Source of the DNA: Methylacidiphilales bacterium
Lineage (GTDB): Bacteria > Verrucomicrobiota > Verrucomicrobiia > Methylacidiphilales > UBA1321
NCBI GenBank assembly: GCA_026225555.1
Contig: JAMFSY010000114.1
Location: 1-64,000 of the forward strand
Length of the DNA stretch: 64,000 nucleotides
Direction: 5' to 3'
Made by a program: the position numbers and the translations under genes. The first letter of the stretch is position 1, and each line of letters opens with the position of its first letter. The notes beneath the pieces were generated by a model. That model worked only from the letters and a program-made list of their open reading frames with translations. It made no database searches and was not told where the DNA came from. Shown piece after piece: positions 61,678 to 64,000 of the stretch.

Positions 61678-62340
61678 GTGGAACAAAATTTAGTCGTACA
61701 ATATTTCGCCAAGGGCGGATGGATCATGTACCCCATCCTGGCTACATCGATCGTCGCGCTGGCTGTCATCGTCGAACGCGTCCTGTGGTGGACCATGGAA
61801 ACGCGCAAAAAGGATTCCGGACAATTGGACAAGGTCTATGCGGCGCTGGAAAAAAATGATCTCAAGATCGCCTCCGGCCTGGCGCGTAATTCCGAGGATC
61901 CAATTTTGCGGGTGGTATGGCACGGGCTCAATCATCACTACGCCTCCCTCGAAGGCGCGCTGCAAGTCGCGGCGGGTATCGAGATCGAACGGGCCGGACG
62001 TTTCCTGGTCGTCATGGATACCATTGTCACGCTGGCGCCGCTTCTGGGTCTGTTGGGCACGGTGACTGGATTGATGAAGGCGTTCTTCAAGCTGGGCAGT
62101 GCCGAGCTCTCGGAAGAAGCGATCACCGGCGGTATTGCGGAGGCGCTGATCGCCACCGCTTGCGGTTTGACCATCGCGGTGGTCTGCCTGATCGCCCTGA
62201 ATTATTTCTCCGCCAAGGTCGCGAAATTTACCTTCCAGCTGCAGACCGCCTGTACGAACACGGAAATCCTCATCAACTCGGCTAAAGCCAAGAACAAGGG
62301 AGCCTTCGATAATGAAACTAGTTTCGCCGTTGCCTCATAG
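61678..62340 (+). CDS. exbB: ExbB/TolQ/MotA-type proton channel protein
   Basis: 220 residues starting with GTG, supported by GAGGAG eight bases upstream. Three membrane helices: ~12-33 (WIMYPILATSIVALAVIVERVLW), ~110-135, and ~150-175. The conserved core TIVTLAPLLGLLGTVTGLMKAF and the later ITGGIAEALIATACGLTIAVVCLIALN are signature ExbB/TolQ segments that line the proton pore. With ExbD it powers TonB. The gene overlaps exbD by 29 bp, showing tight coupling. TolQ is the alternative, but the adjacent TonB and receptor genes favour ExbB. Confidence 0.92.
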   Translation: MEQNLVVQYFAKGGWIMYPILATSIVALAVIVERVLWWTMETRKKDSGQLDKVYAALEKNDLKIASGLARNSEDPILRVVWHGLNHHYASLEGALQVAAGIEIERAGRFLVVMDTIVTLAPLLGLLGTVTGLMKAFFKLGSAELSEEAITGGIAEALIATACGLTIAVVCLIALNYFSAKVAKFTFQLQTACTNTEILINSAKAKNKGAFDNETSFAVAS

Positions 62341-62887
62341 GCGCGGTCGGCTGGAGATCATCCCGCTGATCGACATCATGTTCTTTTTGCTCGCGGCATT
62401 CATGCTCGTGAGCATTAACAAGATCAAAGTCAAATCACTCAAGGTCAACCTGCCCACCGATGTGGCGGCGGCCCAGAAGGAGAAGAAGGAGGACTTTATC
62501 TCCCTTTCGATCAACGCCGACGGGCAGACACAATTGGATAAGGAACTGCTTTCCAAGGATGCGCTGCTGACTAAATTGCAGGCGCTCTATGCGCAAAATC
62601 ACGACCAAAAATTTCTCATTTCCGCCGATCAGGAAGCGCGTCATGGCGACGTCATGCGCGTGCTGGGAAAACTGCGGAGTGCCGGATTCCAGAAAGTGGC
62701 TTTCAGCGTGAAGAGCGATGGCGGAGCTGACGCCGCCGCTCCCGTTCCCGCTGCCTTGGGCGCCGTGCCTCCCGCTCCGACAGCGGCCACGGCTGCGCCG
62801 GCTCCCGCACCGGCAACTCCGGCTCCCGCTGCGACTTCACCCCCGGCTGCCGCACCGACTCCAGCCCCCGCCACGCCGGGGCAATAG
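62312..62887 (+). CDS. exbD: ExbD/TolR-family protein with Ala/Pro-rich C-terminal tail
   Basis: 191 residues. One membrane helix (~17-37) with the essential Asp21 in IPLIDIMFFLLAAFML, then the periplasmic peptidoglycan-side domain with LKVNLPTDVA, FISLSINADGQ, and FLISADQEARHGDVMRVLGKLRSAGFQKVAFSVK. After residue ~135 comes a ~55-residue tail of almost only Ala, Pro and Thr, which is unusual for ExbD (normal length ~140). It may span or contact the cell wall, as in TonB linkers. Encoded between exbB and tonB. Confidence 0.92.
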   Translation: MKLVSPLPHRRGRLEIIPLIDIMFFLLAAFMLVSINKIKVKSLKVNLPTDVAAAQKEKKEDFISLSINADGQTQLDKELLSKDALLTKLQALYAQNHDQKFLISADQEARHGDVMRVLGKLRSAGFQKVAFSVKSDGGADAAAPVPAALGAVPPAPTAATAAPAPAPATPAPAATSPPAAAPTPAPATPGQ

Positions 62888-62899
62888 GAAGTGTTTACC

Positions 62900-63574
62900 A
62901 TGGAGCTCGCGCACAACGCGCAGATCACCGATTATCCGCCGGAACGTAATTACGTTCGGCGGGCGTTGGCCATCTCATTCGGTGCCCACTTGGTGGTGGT
63001 CCTTGTCATTGGGCTCATCGCCCTGATCTTTCACATCAGATCCCTGCAACAATTGATGCTCGAAGGCGGCACCATCGCGCAAAGCGGTCCAGCGCCCGAA
63101 GAGAAAATGGAAGTCACCCTGGAACCGGAACAGCCCCCGCCACCGCCGCCGGATCATGTGGATTTCGTCCGTCAGATCGTCAAGCCAAAGGAGCAGCCCG
63201 TCGTGGTTCCCCCCAAGGTCAAGCCTGCGCCGCCCAAGCCGGTGACGATGAAACCCAAGTACACCGCTCCCGCCGCCACCGGCGCCGGGGATTCCGAAGC
63301 GAAATCCAGGCTCGTGGCTGGAAGCAGTGGATGCCCCGCGCCCAGTTATCCGACTCGCGCCAAGCTCATGCATATGACGGGCGAGGTCGTCATTTCGATT
63401 CAGTTTGATGGCGGTGGCGGCGTCGCCAGCGCGGAAGTGGCTTCGTCCAGCGGCTCGGGCATTCTGGATTCCTACACGCGGTCCTTCATCAAGGAGAACT
63501 GGCACACGCCTCTCTATGCGGGAAGATCCGTGACCGTTCCCGTGCGATACACGATGGAAGGGAATGTCCAGTAG
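62900..63574 (+). CDS. tonB: TonB energy-transducing protein
   Basis: 224 residues from ATG 62900, preceded by AGGAAG; a GTG at 62891 would add three residues. N-terminal membrane helix (~28-50: ISFGAHLVVVLVIGLIALIF) carrying the Ser-His of TonB helices, a Pro/Lys/Glu-rich periplasmic spacer (~70-130), and a TonB C-terminal domain (~140-224: GSSGCPAPSYPTRAKLMHMTGEVVISIQFD, read with the family spacing, and ENWHTPLYAGRSVTVPVRY). It contacts receptor TonB boxes. It is the last gene of the exbB-exbD-tonB operon. Confidence 0.92.
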   Translation: MELAHNAQITDYPPERNYVRRALAISFGAHLVVVLVIGLIALIFHIRSLQQLMLEGGTIAQSGPAPEEKMEVTLEPEQPPPPPPDHVDFVRQIVKPKEQPVVVPPKVKPAPPKPVTMKPKYTAPAATGAGDSEAKSRLVAGSSGCPAPSYPTRAKLMHMTGEVVISIQFDGGGGVASAEVASSSGSGILDSYTRSFIKENWHTPLYAGRSVTVPVRYTMEGNVQ

Positions 63575-63733
63575 TTGATGCCTCTCGAAGCCTTTCGCTG
63601 GTCTACTTGGGAGGGCGAGGGGATGATGGATCGGGAGGCGTTTTTCGGGTCGGTTCCTAAACGGCCGCGACTGCAACGAATGGAAAGGTGCGAGCTTCCT
63701 TTGAAACAAGCATCGTTCCCTCGTGCCAATTCT

Positions 63734-64000
63734 CTATTCGAGATGGAACTCGACCGGCACGTGCACCGTCAGGTTTGAACCGGGCTTGAAGCGCCACGAA
63801 GCTGCTACTTTTTTCAGGGCTGCTTGATCGAGGATGCTGTAGCCGGAGCTTTGTTCGATCGAAACCCGCGTTGGATTTCCAGCTTCGTCCATCGTGACCA
63901 GCAGCAACACGGTGCCTGCTTGATGGTGCTGCCGGGCGGCGAAGGGATATTCCGGTTGCGGATCGGCGAGATATTCCGGCGGACCGGCCTCCGCAACCTC
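63734..64000 (-). CDS. TonB-C-terminal-domain protein, partial (5' end outside window)
   Basis: A minus-strand frame without a start codon in the window runs from base 64000 to a TAG at 63734-63736 (88 visible residues). It reads EYPFAARQHHQAGTVLLLVT, then DEAGNPTRVSIEQSSGYSILDQAALKKV, and WRFKPGSNLTVHVPVEFHLE (with family spacing), the classic TonB/TolA C-terminal fold with 'YP..A......G.V.L...VD..G.V..V....SSG...LD.AAL.....W.F.P'. It is a second TonB-type protein, distinct from and convergent with the TonB at 62900. Its N-terminal anchor is not visible. Confidence 0.85.
   Translation of the reverse strand, partial: EVAEAGPPEYLADPQPEYPFAARQHHQAGTVLLLVTMDEAGNPTRVSIEQSSGYSILDQAALKKVAASWRFKPGSNLTVHVPVEFHLE

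Overview
The window is a GC-rich chromosomal segment of a Gram-negative saprotroph, most likely a member of the Verrucomicrobiota (Opitutales or Chthoniobacterales type). The basis for this is the mix of secreted glycoside hydrolases with cleavable signal peptides, very large Ser/Thr/Gly-rich beta-helical surface proteins, a lone short pseudopilin of Verrucomicrobia style, and complete outer-membrane systems (TonB receptor, two-partner secretion, autotransporter). Placement below phylum level is a guess. I saw no rRNA, tRNA, CRISPR array, integrase or insertion sequence.

Layout. 1-3.5 kb: the 3' part of a giant filamentous adhesin. 3.6-21.8 kb: a carbohydrate-use region with secreted GH2, GH3, GH92 and GH27 enzymes, an OPA-type MFS carrier, a SorC-family regulator, a sodium:solute symporter with a small two-helix membrane protein, a histidine phosphatase and a RhaT-type sugar symporter, plus one pseudopilin. 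22-32 kb: surface proteins, namely an autotransporter and a TpsA/TpsB two-partner secretion pair, with a quinone oxidoreductase and the remnant of an FGGY sugar kinase between them. 32-41 kb: a divergent FecR / CHASE2-adenylate cyclase pair, an EmrB-type MFS exporter, a D-2-hydroxyacid dehydrogenase, an AsmA-like protein and a dicarboxylate/amino-acid symporter.

41-58.5 kb is the most coherent part: a purine and ureide catabolic island. One minus-strand operon holds two Rieske oxygenases, urate oxidase, guanine deaminase and a DUF985 cupin. A second holds OHCU decarboxylase, 5-hydroxyisourate hydrolase, allantoate amidohydrolase, allantoinase, (S)-ureidoglycine aminohydrolase and a plant-type ureidoglycolate amidohydrolase, mostly joined by start/stop overlaps. 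Together they can take guanine through xanthine (the Rieske pair is the candidate xanthine hydroxylase, as no xanthine dehydrogenase is present) to urate, allantoin, allantoate, ureidoglycine, ureidoglycolate and glyoxylate, releasing all nitrogen as ammonia. Around them lie an AzgA-type purine permease, an XRE-cupin regulator, a purine-type phosphoribosyltransferase, a glyoxylate/hydroxypyruvate reductase-like enzyme, and three secreted paralogues of the 'purine nucleoside permease' (NUP) family. The NUP proteins have no membrane helices and look like secreted nucleoside phosphorylases or nucleosidases.

58.7-64 kb: a TonB-dependent receptor divergent from the ureide operon, then ExbB-ExbD-TonB, and at the right edge a convergent partial gene for a second TonB-C-terminal-domain protein. 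The arrangement suggests outer-membrane uptake coupled to the purine island, but the receptor's substrate cannot be read from sequence.
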